From: Candidatus Peribacterales bacterium
Lineage (GTDB): Bacteria > Patescibacteriota > Gracilibacteria > Peribacterales > Peribacteraceae
Direction: 5' to 3'
DNA: 64,000 nt
NCBI GenBank assembly: GCA_020058765.1
Contig: JAGVDM010000004.1
Span: 281,390 to 345,389, forward strand
Each line of letters starts with the position of its first letter. The stretch's first letter is position 1. Below the pieces are notes generated by a model that had not been told where the DNA came from, searched no databases, and saw only the letters and a list, made by a program, of their open reading frames with translations. Positions 33,227-40,467 of this stretch are shown here, piece after piece. The translations under genes were made by a program, and so were the position numbers.

Positions 33227-34134
33227 TGCATGCGCTGGTTCTTGTACCACGCAGCATACTCCACCACTCCATTGCCAAGCGCAACAGCAGGAGCAAAACC
33301 GAAAGAGCGCAGCTTCGAAATATCCGCACACCACCGGCTTGGGACTCCAACAGGAAGCGCACCCGACCAGTGTACGGCAACGTGCGGGGCGCCGAGTGCA
33401 GGCAACAGGAGCGACACCAAGTGCTCGATCGTCGTCTCTTCGCCGCTGCCGAGATTGTAGACGTCGCCATTCCATTGCGCATGCAACGCAATGCACTGCA
33501 ATGCAGCAACCACGTCAGCGATGTGCAAGAAATCCCTCGTTTCTTTCCCCGTACCAAAGAGTGCAATGGAATCCGATGCCATCGCCTTGGTGCAAATATC
33601 CCAGAACACCCTGCTGCGCAGCCCTGTGCCGTAGCCCGAAAATATACGCGCGACCGCGGTGAGCACACCGTGGCGATCTGCATAGTCTTTGCAGAGCTGT
33701 TCGCACTGCAGCTTATGCTCGCCATACGGGGAAATCGGGAACAGCGGCGCATCTTCCCGCACGGGGAGAGACTGCGGATTGCCGTACACCGCCGCGCTGG
33801 AAAGCAGCAGGAATTTGCATTGCGGCGCGTGGGTGCGAATGGCTTCTAGCACACGCTGCGTTGCACCCACATTGTCGCGATAGTCCACCGCGGGATGCTC
33901 CACCGATGCCGGAACCGACGACGTACCGGCGCAATGCACGCACAGATCGGGTGCATGCTCCTGCAGCAATGGCCCAAGATCGTCCTGATCCAGCTGCAGC
34001 ACATGTGCTGCAGGATCGGTACGCTGCTCTGCAGAGCGAACAACAGGAACAACGTTCCACCCTTGCGCACGGAACGTGGAGAGCATTGCTGTGCCGATGA
34101 ACCCCGCAGCCCCAGTGATGACGACAGTTGGCAT
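33223..34134 (-). CDS. NAD-dependent epimerase/dehydratase
   Basis: A 303-residue extended short-chain dehydrogenase acting on a nucleotide sugar. It has the NAD-binding ITGAAGFIGTAML, the active-site Ser stretch FLLLSSAAVYGNP, the catalytic YGEHK, and the ARIFSGYG substrate loop. UDP-glucose/GlcNAc 4-epimerase or a TDP-sugar dehydratase are both possible. It probably supplies the donor for the coupled GT4 gene downstream. A GATACT box (34151-34156) is 16 bases upstream. Confidence 0.88.
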   Translation of the reverse strand: MPTVVITGAAGFIGTAMLSTFRAQGWNVVPVVRSAEQRTDPAAHVLQLDQDDLGPLLQEHAPDLCVHCAGTSSVPASVEHPAVDYRDNVGATQRVLEAIRTHAPQCKFLLLSSAAVYGNPQSLPVREDAPLFPISPYGEHKLQCEQLCKDYADRHGVLTAVARIFSGYGTGLRSRVFWDICTKAMASDSIALFGTGKETRDFLHIADVVAALQCIALHAQWNGDVYNLGSGEETTIEHLVSLLLPALGAPHVAVHWSGALPVGVPSRWCADISKLRSFGFAPAVALGNGVVEYAAWYKNQRMQ

Positions 34135-34243
34135 TGCTTGAAGAGTGTTGAGTATCGATTCTCCTGAATCTTCTGAGAATATTCAAGGACGCGTTCCATG
34201 GAAGTGCATGAAAAAAAACTCTTCTACCACGAATAATTTCGTG

Positions 34244-34249
34244 TACCGT
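34244..34249 (+). promoter_or_regulatory. -10 box for the 34259 gene
   Basis: TACCGT ends 9 bases before the ATG at 34259. Confidence 0.35.
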
Positions 34250-34258
34250 GTGCGCCTC

Positions 34259-34567
34259 ATGAATTCCTCTTTTGCCGCGATCCGCGAACGCGCCGCAATC
34301 CTCAACGAGCTCGAGTACCACGGGCTCGCCCACCGTAGCGAGAACGGTGGCCGCCTGCTGGATAAAGCAGGCAACGATCACTCTGATCTGCTCTGCACAA
34401 GCGATGCAGAAACACGCGCACGCATAGATGCATTGCGCCGACCGCTCATGGTGCTGCTCAAGCGCGAGAGCGAGGAGTGGCTGCAGTACGACCTGCTCGC
34501 TACGCCGAGCGTCGTTGAGCCAGCAGCAGACGAATCCGCTCATCCACTTCCGCCTGTGCGTGCGTAA
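34259..34567 (+). CDS. Hypothetical protein, 102 aa
   Basis: A small soluble-looking protein (MNSSFAAIRERAAILNELEY at the start) with two predicted helices and no recognised family. The start at 34259 is inferred from promoter spacing; an in-frame ATG at 34145 would add an unlikely segment. Its last 68 bases overlap the end of the convergent 34877 gene, unusually long even for this compact genome, so one of the two ends may be wrong. Confidence 0.5.
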   Translation: MNSSFAAIRERAAILNELEYHGLAHRSENGGRLLDKAGNDHSDLLCTSDAETRARIDALRRPLMVLLKRESEEWLQYDLLATPSVVEPAADESAHPLPPVRA

Positions 34568-34877
34568 TCGCCTCTGGTAGGAGGCGCACAACACCGGGGC
34601 ACGGATCCATGGCGAGCAGTGTGATTGCCCATTCCTTTTCGTCGCTCTGCTCCGGTGATACTACAAAGTTTGCCTCGAGCCACGTAAGCGCCATTCCGTA
34701 GGCATAGCTCCCGCAGTTGTCTGCCGCATTGAGCGCATTGCCGATGGCTGCGTACGTGTCTGCGGAAATTGGGCGCAGCACTCCAAAAATCCGCTCGATC
34801 TCGGCATCAGACACTCGTGCATCCGGATCGGTGAACTGTGCAATGAACCGCTCAGTGAACGCACGTACGTTGTGCAT
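34500..34877 (-). CDS. Hypothetical protein, 125 aa
   Basis: A soluble, mostly helical, mildly acidic protein starting MHNVRAFTERFIAQFTDPDA, with two Cys and a HAQAEVDERIRLLLAQRR end. No family recognised. The ATG at 34877 is chosen for the TATTCT box 5 bases upstream. The promoter region is a long AT-rich palindrome. The end overlaps the 34259 gene by 68 bases. Confidence 0.6.
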   Translation of the reverse strand: MHNVRAFTERFIAQFTDPDARVSDAEIERIFGVLRPISADTYAAIGNALNAADNCGSYAYGMALTWLEANFVVSPEQSDEKEWAITLLAMDPCPGVVRLLPEAITHAQAEVDERIRLLLAQRRSA

Positions 34878-34882
34878 AGTGC

Positions 34883-34888
34883 AGAATA
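34883..34888 (-). promoter_or_regulatory. -10 box for the 34877 gene
   Basis: TATTCT on the reverse strand, 5 bases before the ATG at 34877, directly next to the palindrome at 34888-34915. Confidence 0.5.
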
Positions 34889-34915
34889 TTGACAAATATC
34901 TATAATATTGTCAAT
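34888..34915. repeat. AT-rich inverted repeat, possible operator
   Basis: ATTGACAA and TTGTCAAT (8-base arms) flank a 12-base AT-rich centre. Each arm holds a TTGACA pointing outward or inward. It sits just upstream of the 34877 gene promoter and shares the TTGACAAAT word with 62539-62547. Confidence 0.45.
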
Positions 34916-34948
34916 ACGCGCTCACTCGCTTCACAGCACAGAGAACTA

Positions 34949-35200
34949 TCACTCCTGATCTTCTTGGAGAGAGCGATCCATATCCATTCCTGCAGTCGCT
35001 CGTGCAGAAAGAATCAGATCGCGCAATTCCTCACGATTCTCTGTTGTCATAGCGTGCACGTACGCCATCGTGGCATCGAGCACGGCATTTTGGATATCAA
35101 CGGTAAATCTATCGATCTCACTACAGTCCAACGCAAATTCCTCCTCCAAAAGAGGGAGGCCATTGAACATGAGCGAAGGGTATGGAAGAGTTTTTCCCAT
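34949..35200 (-). CDS. Hypothetical protein, 83 aa
   Basis: A small acidic, helical protein (MGKTLPYPSLMFNGLPLLEE at the start, ending MDMDRSLQEDQE) with no recognised family. The start at 35200 is chosen because TATTCT (35213-35218) lies 12 bases upstream; a second Met, at codon 11, is the alternative. It diverges from the 35352 gene. Confidence 0.5.
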   Translation of the reverse strand: MGKTLPYPSLMFNGLPLLEEEFALDCSEIDRFTVDIQNAVLDATMAYVHAMTTENREELRDLILSARATAGMDMDRSLQEDQE

Positions 35201-35351
35201 AGCTTGGCGGGCAGAATACGACGATCCTCGCGCACTGAAACTCTTTGGAGAGCAAACTCCAAATTGTATTGAACGGATGCGAAAAACAGGTTGTTCTCTG
35301 CCCCCGCATAGCCTATGGTCGATGTACATCTATTTCTTTCCCCGCATCACT

Positions 35352-35489
35352 ATGTCCAACATTTTTGATGATGGAACGGGCGCCGAATCGGCCCCGACAG
35401 ATGACACGCCAGAGACTCCGGCAGCGCCGGATGTCGAAGACGCTCCAGAAGCAGATGCTCCTTCCGACACGGAAGGTGCAGCAGCCTAA
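35352..35489 (+). CDS. Small acidic Pro/Ala/Asp-rich protein, 45 aa
   Basis: A very short open frame starting MSNIFDDGTGAESAPTDDTP and ending DTEGAAA. It is composed almost only of Asp, Glu, Ala, Pro, Thr and Ser, so it is probably disordered. A hairpin follows 23 bases after the stop, and a possible TTGTTC-17-TATGGT promoter lies upstream, which together support a real short transcription unit. Function unknown. Confidence 0.45.
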   Translation: MSNIFDDGTGAESAPTDDTPETPAAPDVEDAPEADAPSDTEGAAA

Positions 35490-35511
35490 GGAACTGGGTC
35501 ACTCAATCGTT

Positions 35512-35534
35512 CAAGCCCGCACTCTGCGGGCTTG
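35512..35534 (+). terminator. Hairpin after the 35352 gene
   Basis: CAAGCCCGC and GCGGGCTTG form a perfect 9-bp stem with an ACTCT loop. It lacks a T run, so it may stop transcription weakly or be an RNA-stabilising end. Confidence 0.45.
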
Positions 35535-35594
35535 TGCGAGACCTTTCTGCTATCTACGTTCTATAAGCCAAATTGCCATGACGCTCAAGACGGT

Positions 35595-35624
35595 GGTACT
35601 TCTTTGTCGCGACAAAGAAGTACC
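35595..35624. repeat. Perfect 30-bp palindrome
   Basis: The two halves (GGTACTTCTTTGTCG and its exact complement) meet without a loop. The CTTTGTC...GACAAAG core is shared with the inverted repeat at 45996-46026, suggesting a dispersed palindromic element. Confidence 0.75.
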
Positions 35625-35763
35625 CAAGAAAACGCTATGCGCGTGAACTCGCTCGCCCTCAGGCTCGCTCATACAGCACGCGCAATCTCTGCGACACGAA
35701 CAGCCAGCATCTCTACGGCACGAACAGCCCGCGTCGCAGTGTTACGACGCTTGGCACACTACC

Positions 35764-36195
35764 TTAGTACACAGTGTCGCGGTTGATCGACACGATGTTG
35801 TGTCGCAGCAAGCGGGAATTGCGCTGGTAGCAGGCAAACTCATCGCCGTTGCGGAATTCCTCTTTGCACACATCCCACAACACCTGGGAACGCTCACGCA
35901 CCCAGTAGTTATCGGTCTGCGCAGGATCGGGCTTGTTCACTGCGTTCCACCGCGGCAGAGGGCGAAGTGGCCCTGTGGTATTCGTCTTGCGGCCACGCTG
36001 CGACACCACCGGCATGCGGTAGATGTTGTACACCGGCATACGCGCCACAATGCGCCGCGTAATGATGACCGGCTGGCGGCTTTGGGCTACGAGGAAGTCA
36101 CTCCCGTAGTACCCAAGAGCAGCAGGGGAGGGGAAGAACACCACCACTGTGGCAAGTGCAGTGCAACCAGCAGCAAGAGCGAAGAACAGACGCAT
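35764..36195 (-). CDS. Secreted protein, 143 aa
   Basis: The product has a signal peptide (MRLFFALAAGCTALATVVVF, then FPSPAALG), and a basic, Arg-rich mature part (RRIVARMPVYNIYRMPVVSQ) with two Cys near the end that could form one disulfide. No family is recognised. It is followed on the same strand by nothing for 274 bases, and the Tat-signal protein gene lies 111 bases upstream. Confidence 0.65.
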   Translation of the reverse strand: MRLFFALAAGCTALATVVVFFPSPAALGYYGSDFLVAQSRQPVIITRRIVARMPVYNIYRMPVVSQRGRKTNTTGPLRPLPRWNAVNKPDPAQTDNYWVRERSQVLWDVCKEEFRNGDEFACYQRNSRLLRHNIVSINRDTVY

Positions 36196-36306
36196 GGAAG
36201 AAGGGGAAACGAAGGCAGGTTGCCTATCTTCCGCCTCCGCAGCCGCCGTTCAACCGCAACGGACTTGCTCGCAGGCGAGAATCCTTTTCTCACATCACTT
36301 CTGATA

Positions 36307-37242
36307 TTAGAAGAAATCGATGAACTCCCGCATCGGCTTCTTTGGCGGTGCAGGGGGCGGGGGAGGGGGAGGCGGTGAGGGGAGAGGCTTCTGCTTGCGA
36401 CGCTCGCGATCGCAGCGTTCGGCGGTATTTGGTGTGAGTACAACAGAAGCGAATTTCACTTTGTTCTCCTCCTGCATGTTCCAGTACTTCAGGTTGTTCT
36501 GGAAGTCATGCGCAGCGCCGTATACCACGTAACTCACGTCGTCGCCGGTCTCTGCGGCGAACTCCACCACCTTGTCCTCGCGGCCATCGAAGAGCATGCG
36601 GTCGCGGACAAGAGCATTCCCTTCCTCTTCGATCTTGCGGCGCAGTTCCCCGCATTCTCCTGCGCGGATCTGTAGGTGGCCACGCAGGGCCAGGATCTCC
36701 GCGGCGCCCACGCGCGCGAGTGTGGACATGTCACCGATGCGGTACCGCAGGGCCTTCTGATCGTAGAGTAGCTTGGCGAACTCCTCGTCCGTCGGTTCGT
36801 AGTTGGTAAGCTTCTTGCGATCCTCGATCGCCCAACCGAGCCGCTGGCGCGTGAGATCGCGGTACGTGTTGATGTACCGTTCCTCGTCGCCGTAGTGTGT
36901 GGATTCATTGTGCGGTGCTTTGAACTTGAGCTCCGGCTTTTTGCGGAGGTAGTCCATCGCCTTCAGTAGATCGATTTGGCAGCTCTCGGCTTCCGTAGCG
37001 TCCTCCGGCAGGGGATTCTCAATTTCGTGATGCTGCCGGAGCACCACGAGCACGCGATTGGCTTGCTCCACACGGTACCGCTGCACGCGGGCGATGCCCG
37101 GAATTTCTTTTGCATCGGGAAAGCTGTCCACAAACGCATTCGCATCGAACGTCTTTTTCTTCTCCTCGGCGAATGCAGAGGAGGGGAGGAGGGCTGCAGC
37201 GCCTAGGCCAAGACCTGTGCGGAGAAAATCGCGGCGATCCAT
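36307..37242 (-). CDS. Tat-signal exported protein, possibly TraB/ChaN-like
   Basis: A 311-residue protein with a twin-arginine signal (MDRRDFLRTGLGLGAAALLP, cleavage after SSAFA), so it should be exported folded. The C-terminal part contains NALVRDRMLFDG and VSYVVYGAAHDFQNNLKYWN, which resemble the R-D/N-R and GAxH segments of the TraB/ChaN/EreA-like superfamily; this is tentative. The end is a run of Pro (PSPPPPPPPPAPPKKPMREF). GATTCT lies 8 bases upstream of the ATG. It forms a - strand run with the metallopeptidase gene behind it. Confidence 0.7.
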   Translation of the reverse strand: MDRRDFLRTGLGLGAAALLPSSAFAEEKKKTFDANAFVDSFPDAKEIPGIARVQRYRVEQANRVLVVLRQHHEIENPLPEDATEAESCQIDLLKAMDYLRKKPELKFKAPHNESTHYGDEERYINTYRDLTRQRLGWAIEDRKKLTNYEPTDEEFAKLLYDQKALRYRIGDMSTLARVGAAEILALRGHLQIRAGECGELRRKIEEEGNALVRDRMLFDGREDKVVEFAAETGDDVSYVVYGAAHDFQNNLKYWNMQEENKVKFASVVLTPNTAERCDRERRKQKPLPSPPPPPPPPAPPKKPMREFIDFF

Positions 37243-37250
37243 GCAGAAGG

Positions 37251-37256
37251 AGAATC
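37251..37256 (-). promoter_or_regulatory. -10 box for the Tat-signal gene
   Basis: GATTCT on the reverse strand, 8 bases before the ATG at 37242. Confidence 0.35.
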
Positions 37257-37344
37257 CAGAATTCTCTCCGTTCTAGCACTCACCAGGAAGAATGCAAGAA
37301 AGCGGATTTCCGAAGTCGGCCGAAGAGACAGGCTTGAGGATTCT

Positions 37345-38724
37345 CTAGCGAACCGGCAATCCCATCTTCGCGCACAGGGCAGCGTGCTCCTCGACGGAAA
37401 TTTCCAACGCATGTTCGAGCAGAACCGGGGATTCCCCGGGCAAGGAGAACTCCACATGGGTCGTTCCCGACGGCCACGCAGCTCCGGCTTGTTTGCCGAT
37501 TTTCATAATCTGAGCGGGAGTGAGAAGGAAATCGCCCGTTGCATTCATGCGGAGCTCAACGCCCCGGGGATGAATGAGCCGCAGCGAATAAGGGAGGAGG
37601 TGCGCCTTCACACCCTCCATGTAGAAGTTCTCGTTATTCACATGAATGCTCTTTACCGATTCGGGCTGCGCAAATGTTTGCCGTGATTGCTCATGGAGCG
37701 CTGCCGTATCCGTAACCTCGAAGCATTTGATCACCGCGTAATTCCCCGCGAGATTCCGGAACGCGAACGCGCGCTTGCCCGGCGTGAGGTTCCCCGGCTT
37801 GAGGACCGGGTCTTGGAGGAACTGCTGTGCAAACCCCTGCACGCCGGTCTCTCGCTCCACTGCATCCAAGATCTCCGCTAGCGGACGAACAGGGGAAGGG
37901 GACCCGGGCATGCTGCACGCCTTCGCAATGCCGGCCAGCTTCCGGTCGTCGATGCCGCCCAGTAATTGCCGAAGGCGTTGGGACACGATGTAGCGAGCGG
38001 ATGTGCTGTGCGAAATATGCGAGCTGCACCGCATGTTCGCCACGAGCTGCGGTTCTTTCTCGCCATGCAGCACTTGGTACGGCCGTATGCCGCAAGCCTG
38101 CTGCCATCGTGCGTTCTCCTTCTCCGCGGCGGCGCTGCGGAACAGTTCCGCAAAGCCCTCGCTGTACGCCTCCGGGTGCAGGAGCATCGCCTGCGTCCAC
38201 ACATGGCCGAGCTCATGATAGGCAACGCCCCTCGCTTCGTCAGGCTGGTGCTGCAGGAACGAATCGTTGACTGACAAACTGTTCGGGTAGCGTTGCTCAT
38301 GGGGATACAGCGCGAGCCGATCTCCGGACGCACTCGTGCCAAGCATCATGTTGGCATTCACAGAGATCTCCGCCTGATGCTGCTCGTGAGCCGGGTTGTC
38401 GTACACGCGAATATCGAACGTGGGGAGCGGAGGCCGGTACCCCGTCATCCCTTCCACATTCTTCCAGATGCCGTGGAAATCCAGCGCCTGCAAACGTCGT
38501 TCCACATCGCTGCGCGGCGACTGTACGCTGGGATCGATCACGACCTTGCCGGGCGGGACACCCAGCCCTGCCTCCTTGGAAAGGGTTCCGGCAATCGCCT
38601 GAGTCGTCTGTACCATTTCCTGCCCCACGACCTGCGTGTTTTCCAACAGAGCCTGCAGTTGTGCGGGAGTGAGTCGTTCTCCTCTCTGTATAGCGGCTTC
38701 TGCCTCTTCGCGTGGGGTGCTCAT
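37345..38724 (-). CDS. Putative zinc metallopeptidase (HExxH)
   Basis: A 459-residue protein without a signal peptide. The motif AYHELGHVWTQ (His170, Glu171, His174) followed by SEGFAELF (Glu189) fits a gluzincin-like zinc peptidase, with the third ligand 15 residues after the second His. No other region matches a family that I know. The C-terminal third repeats AGAAWPSGTTHVEFSLPG-type beta sequence. It lies between the Tat-signal gene and a JAMM-type peptidase gene, all on the - strand, which suggests a proteolysis or maturation theme. Substrate unknown. Confidence 0.72.
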   Translation of the reverse strand: MSTPREEAEAAIQRGERLTPAQLQALLENTQVVGQEMVQTTQAIAGTLSKEAGLGVPPGKVVIDPSVQSPRSDVERRLQALDFHGIWKNVEGMTGYRPPLPTFDIRVYDNPAHEQHQAEISVNANMMLGTSASGDRLALYPHEQRYPNSLSVNDSFLQHQPDEARGVAYHELGHVWTQAMLLHPEAYSEGFAELFRSAAAEKENARWQQACGIRPYQVLHGEKEPQLVANMRCSSHISHSTSARYIVSQRLRQLLGGIDDRKLAGIAKACSMPGSPSPVRPLAEILDAVERETGVQGFAQQFLQDPVLKPGNLTPGKRAFAFRNLAGNYAVIKCFEVTDTAALHEQSRQTFAQPESVKSIHVNNENFYMEGVKAHLLPYSLRLIHPRGVELRMNATGDFLLTPAQIMKIGKQAGAAWPSGTTHVEFSLPGESPVLLEHALEISVEEHAALCAKMGLPVR

Positions 38725-38816
38725 AGATTGATACCGTACAATATTATATAATAAATAGCAATACGTGGAGACCGTATCTCCAATAGTGCAAATGAGGAGG
38801 GGAGTGGCCTCAATCT

Positions 38817-39362
38817 TTACGCCGCCCGCAGCGCTTCCACATCTACCTGACCGTTTCTGTCCGCTTGGAACGACTGCGAGGAGCCATTGTTGCCCTGGAT
38901 GCTGTAATCCAAATGCCCGTCACCATCGTACACAGAGAGCACACCACTCCCGTCGCGGTGTACCTTGAGCACAATACCGAGCATCGTCTCTGGGTAGTTC
39001 TGCATCGTCTCCAGATCAGCAGAGCTTGGGCCGCTTTGATGGTGGGGGAGATGCGTGTGTGCAAACCCAACCGTCTGCTGCCCCTCGGGCAACTCACGCT
39101 CGTTGATCTCGCGAGCGAGTTCAGGCGTTACTTCAAACTGATTGCGCGTGGCACCACCAACGTGAATGAGGTTCTCTACCTTAAGCTGCACGCGACCGCT
39201 TTCCTGTGGAACCATGCGGCCAACCATCTGGAAACCGTGCTCGCGCTCTTCGCCCTGCGCCATGTCGCGCATAGCGGTATCGCCAGCATTCTGGATCGCA
39301 TCCCACGCGATGTTTACATCCAGATCATCGCGGAGCCGACGGTGGATGAGGCGCTTTTCCAT
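38817..39362 (-). CDS. JAB/MPN (JAMM) metallopeptidase-like protein
   Basis: A 181-residue protein with a JAMM zinc motif: His102 and His104 in VGFAHTHLPHHQSGPSSADL, then Ser113-x2-Asp116. The supporting Glu is probably near residue 41. JAMM proteins cleave isopeptide or C-terminal peptide bonds of ubiquitin-like or CysO-like partners, or belong to RadC; this is not RadC, as it lacks the helix-hairpin-helix part. No ubiquitin-like gene is seen nearby. ATG 39362 is preferred to ATG 39392, because the promoter TTGACA-16-TATCCT lies between them. Confidence 0.78.
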   Translation of the reverse strand: MEKRLIHRRLRDDLDVNIAWDAIQNAGDTAMRDMAQGEEREHGFQMVGRMVPQESGRVQLKVENLIHVGGATRNQFEVTPELAREINERELPEGQQTVGFAHTHLPHHQSGPSSADLETMQNYPETMLGIVLKVHRDGSGVLSVYDGDGHLDYSIQGNNGSSQSFQADRNGQVDVEALRAA

Positions 39363-39371
39363 CAGGAAAGG

Positions 39372-39399
39372 AGGATACATTAAAACGCCCATATGTCAA
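39372..39399 (-). promoter_or_regulatory. Promoter of the JAMM gene
   Basis: On the reverse strand TTGACA (39394-39399), a 16-base spacer and TATCCT (39372-39377), 9 bases before the ATG at 39362. This is one of the few full consensus -35 boxes. Confidence 0.6.
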
Positions 39400-39477
39400 G
39401 AATTTAGTGCCGTGCTGCCAAACCAACGTGAACGTTCTCCGTCATCAAAGCGCTCGCGAAGAGAGGGGAACTATAAA

Positions 39478-40029
39478 TCATTGAGCTTGATATCGGAGAG
39501 GATAGCCTGCTCCAAAATACATAAAGTTTTGTACAGTATTTTCATGGGCCGAGTCTTTATCCACACTGAGATTCATCCATTCAATATCACTCTCAAGCTT
39601 GGAAATTTTCTCGTTCCATTTAACTTGCATCTCTGACACGGAATTCATGATGTTCTCATATCTTTGAAAATTAAAAATTAGATAATCTAGTACAATTGTT
39701 ACCACCAAAGCGAAAAAACCAATGAGTAGATAATTCATTATTTTGTCTGTTGATTCAGCCTTACGCTCAGTCTTACTAAGCAGATTTTTCACATTCTCTA
39801 TTTGAGGTTGTAGCTTAATAAATTCTGCATTCAAGATCTCAAATCTAGACTGAATCTCTTGCGCATTTTTAAGCAAGTTACCGATGAGTTCATTCTGCTG
39901 ATCTTCAGGCATTTCGGTGAATACAACCTTATTGATATCACCAGAAGATGATTCGTCAGCTTTAACTATTACTCCATCCTCATAGGAATCTTTAATCTTA
40001 CCCGATGGGGAAGTATCATTGTTTGACAA
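39478..40029 (-). CDS. Coiled-coil protein with one membrane helix (AT-rich insert)
   Basis: A 183-residue protein with an acidic N-terminus, a helical stretch likely to form a coiled coil (KNAQEIQSRFEILNAEFIKL and onward), one membrane helix (about 100-120, YLLIGFFALVVTIVLDYLIF) and a second coiled coil. Codon use is AT-rich, unlike its neighbours. Its start overlaps the end of the DUF6941 gene by 14 bases, so they form one unit. No known family. The topology suggests a membrane-tethered partner or effector for the DUF6941 protein. Confidence 0.7.
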   Translation of the reverse strand: MSNNDTSPSGKIKDSYEDGVIVKADESSSGDINKVVFTEMPEDQQNELIGNLLKNAQEIQSRFEILNAEFIKLQPQIENVKNLLSKTERKAESTDKIMNYLLIGFFALVVTIVLDYLIFNFQRYENIMNSVSEMQVKWNEKISKLESDIEWMNLSVDKDSAHENTVQNFMYFGAGYPLRYQAQ

Positions 40030-40411
40030 GAACTTCGAATGAAGCAGAATATTCCTTATTGTATTCTGGGAATTTGATCAAAACAGAATGAAAACCAGCT
40101 TGCGTGACTTCCATCGGTGGAATAAGCATCTGCACATCTCCAATAGGCTTAGATCCACCCTGAGAAGGATTTTTTTCAATAGTAAAATTACCTTTTGCAA
40201 TTGGCTTACTGACCTTCTGTGGATCTTCAAAAAAAAGCTCGAATTTATAATCGCCCGGATCAGCGATCATTCTTATCACCATATAGAAAGGTCTGGTGTG
40301 CTTTGGCAGCTCGTTTGGGGTGTAATTCTGAAAGATACCTATCGCTCCGACCTTTTTATTTTCCCCATAAAATGCGTAATCGGCCAAAAACAAGAAATCA
40401 ATATCAATCAT
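40016..40411 (-). CDS. DUF6941-like protein (AT-rich insert)
   Basis: A 131-residue beta-rich protein. The start MIDIDFLFLADYAFYGENKK and the following VGAIGIFQNY match the DUF6941 pattern (LLADYA...K...IGIFD), with IRMIADPGDYKFELFF and the final beta strand SFEVLVKQ in line. The role of DUF6941 is unknown. The gene is AT-rich, starts with TATATC 5 bases upstream (40417-40422) and overlaps the coiled-coil gene. The pair lies directly beside a tyrosine recombinase, which suggests recent acquisition. Confidence 0.72.
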   Translation of the reverse strand: MIDIDFLFLADYAFYGENKKVGAIGIFQNYTPNELPKHTRPFYMVIRMIADPGDYKFELFFEDPQKVSKPIAKGNFTIEKNPSQGGSKPIGDVQMLIPPMEVTQAGFHSVLIKFPEYNKEYSASFEVLVKQ

Positions 40412-40416
40412 AGATG

Positions 40417-40422
40417 GATATA
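40417..40422 (-). promoter_or_regulatory. -10 box for the DUF6941 pair
   Basis: TATATC on the reverse strand, 5 bases before the ATG at 40411. Confidence 0.4.
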
Positions 40423-40467
40423 AAGAGGAAGAAAGAATAGCACAGTACCAATAAACAACTAATCCAT

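Larger units (their letters stand above)
35490..35763. other. Non-coding stretch with hairpin and palindromic element
   Basis: The 274 bases hold a GC hairpin (35512-35534), a perfect 30-base palindrome (35595-35624) and a trailing repeat-like tract (CGAACAGCC-type words). No coding frame in it looks genuine. Confidence 0.55.

Noticed and set aside
35560..35763. Short open frames on the + strand in the 274-base gap.
   Set aside because: They cross a perfect palindrome and repeat-like tract and have no promoter with correct spacing or conserved feature.
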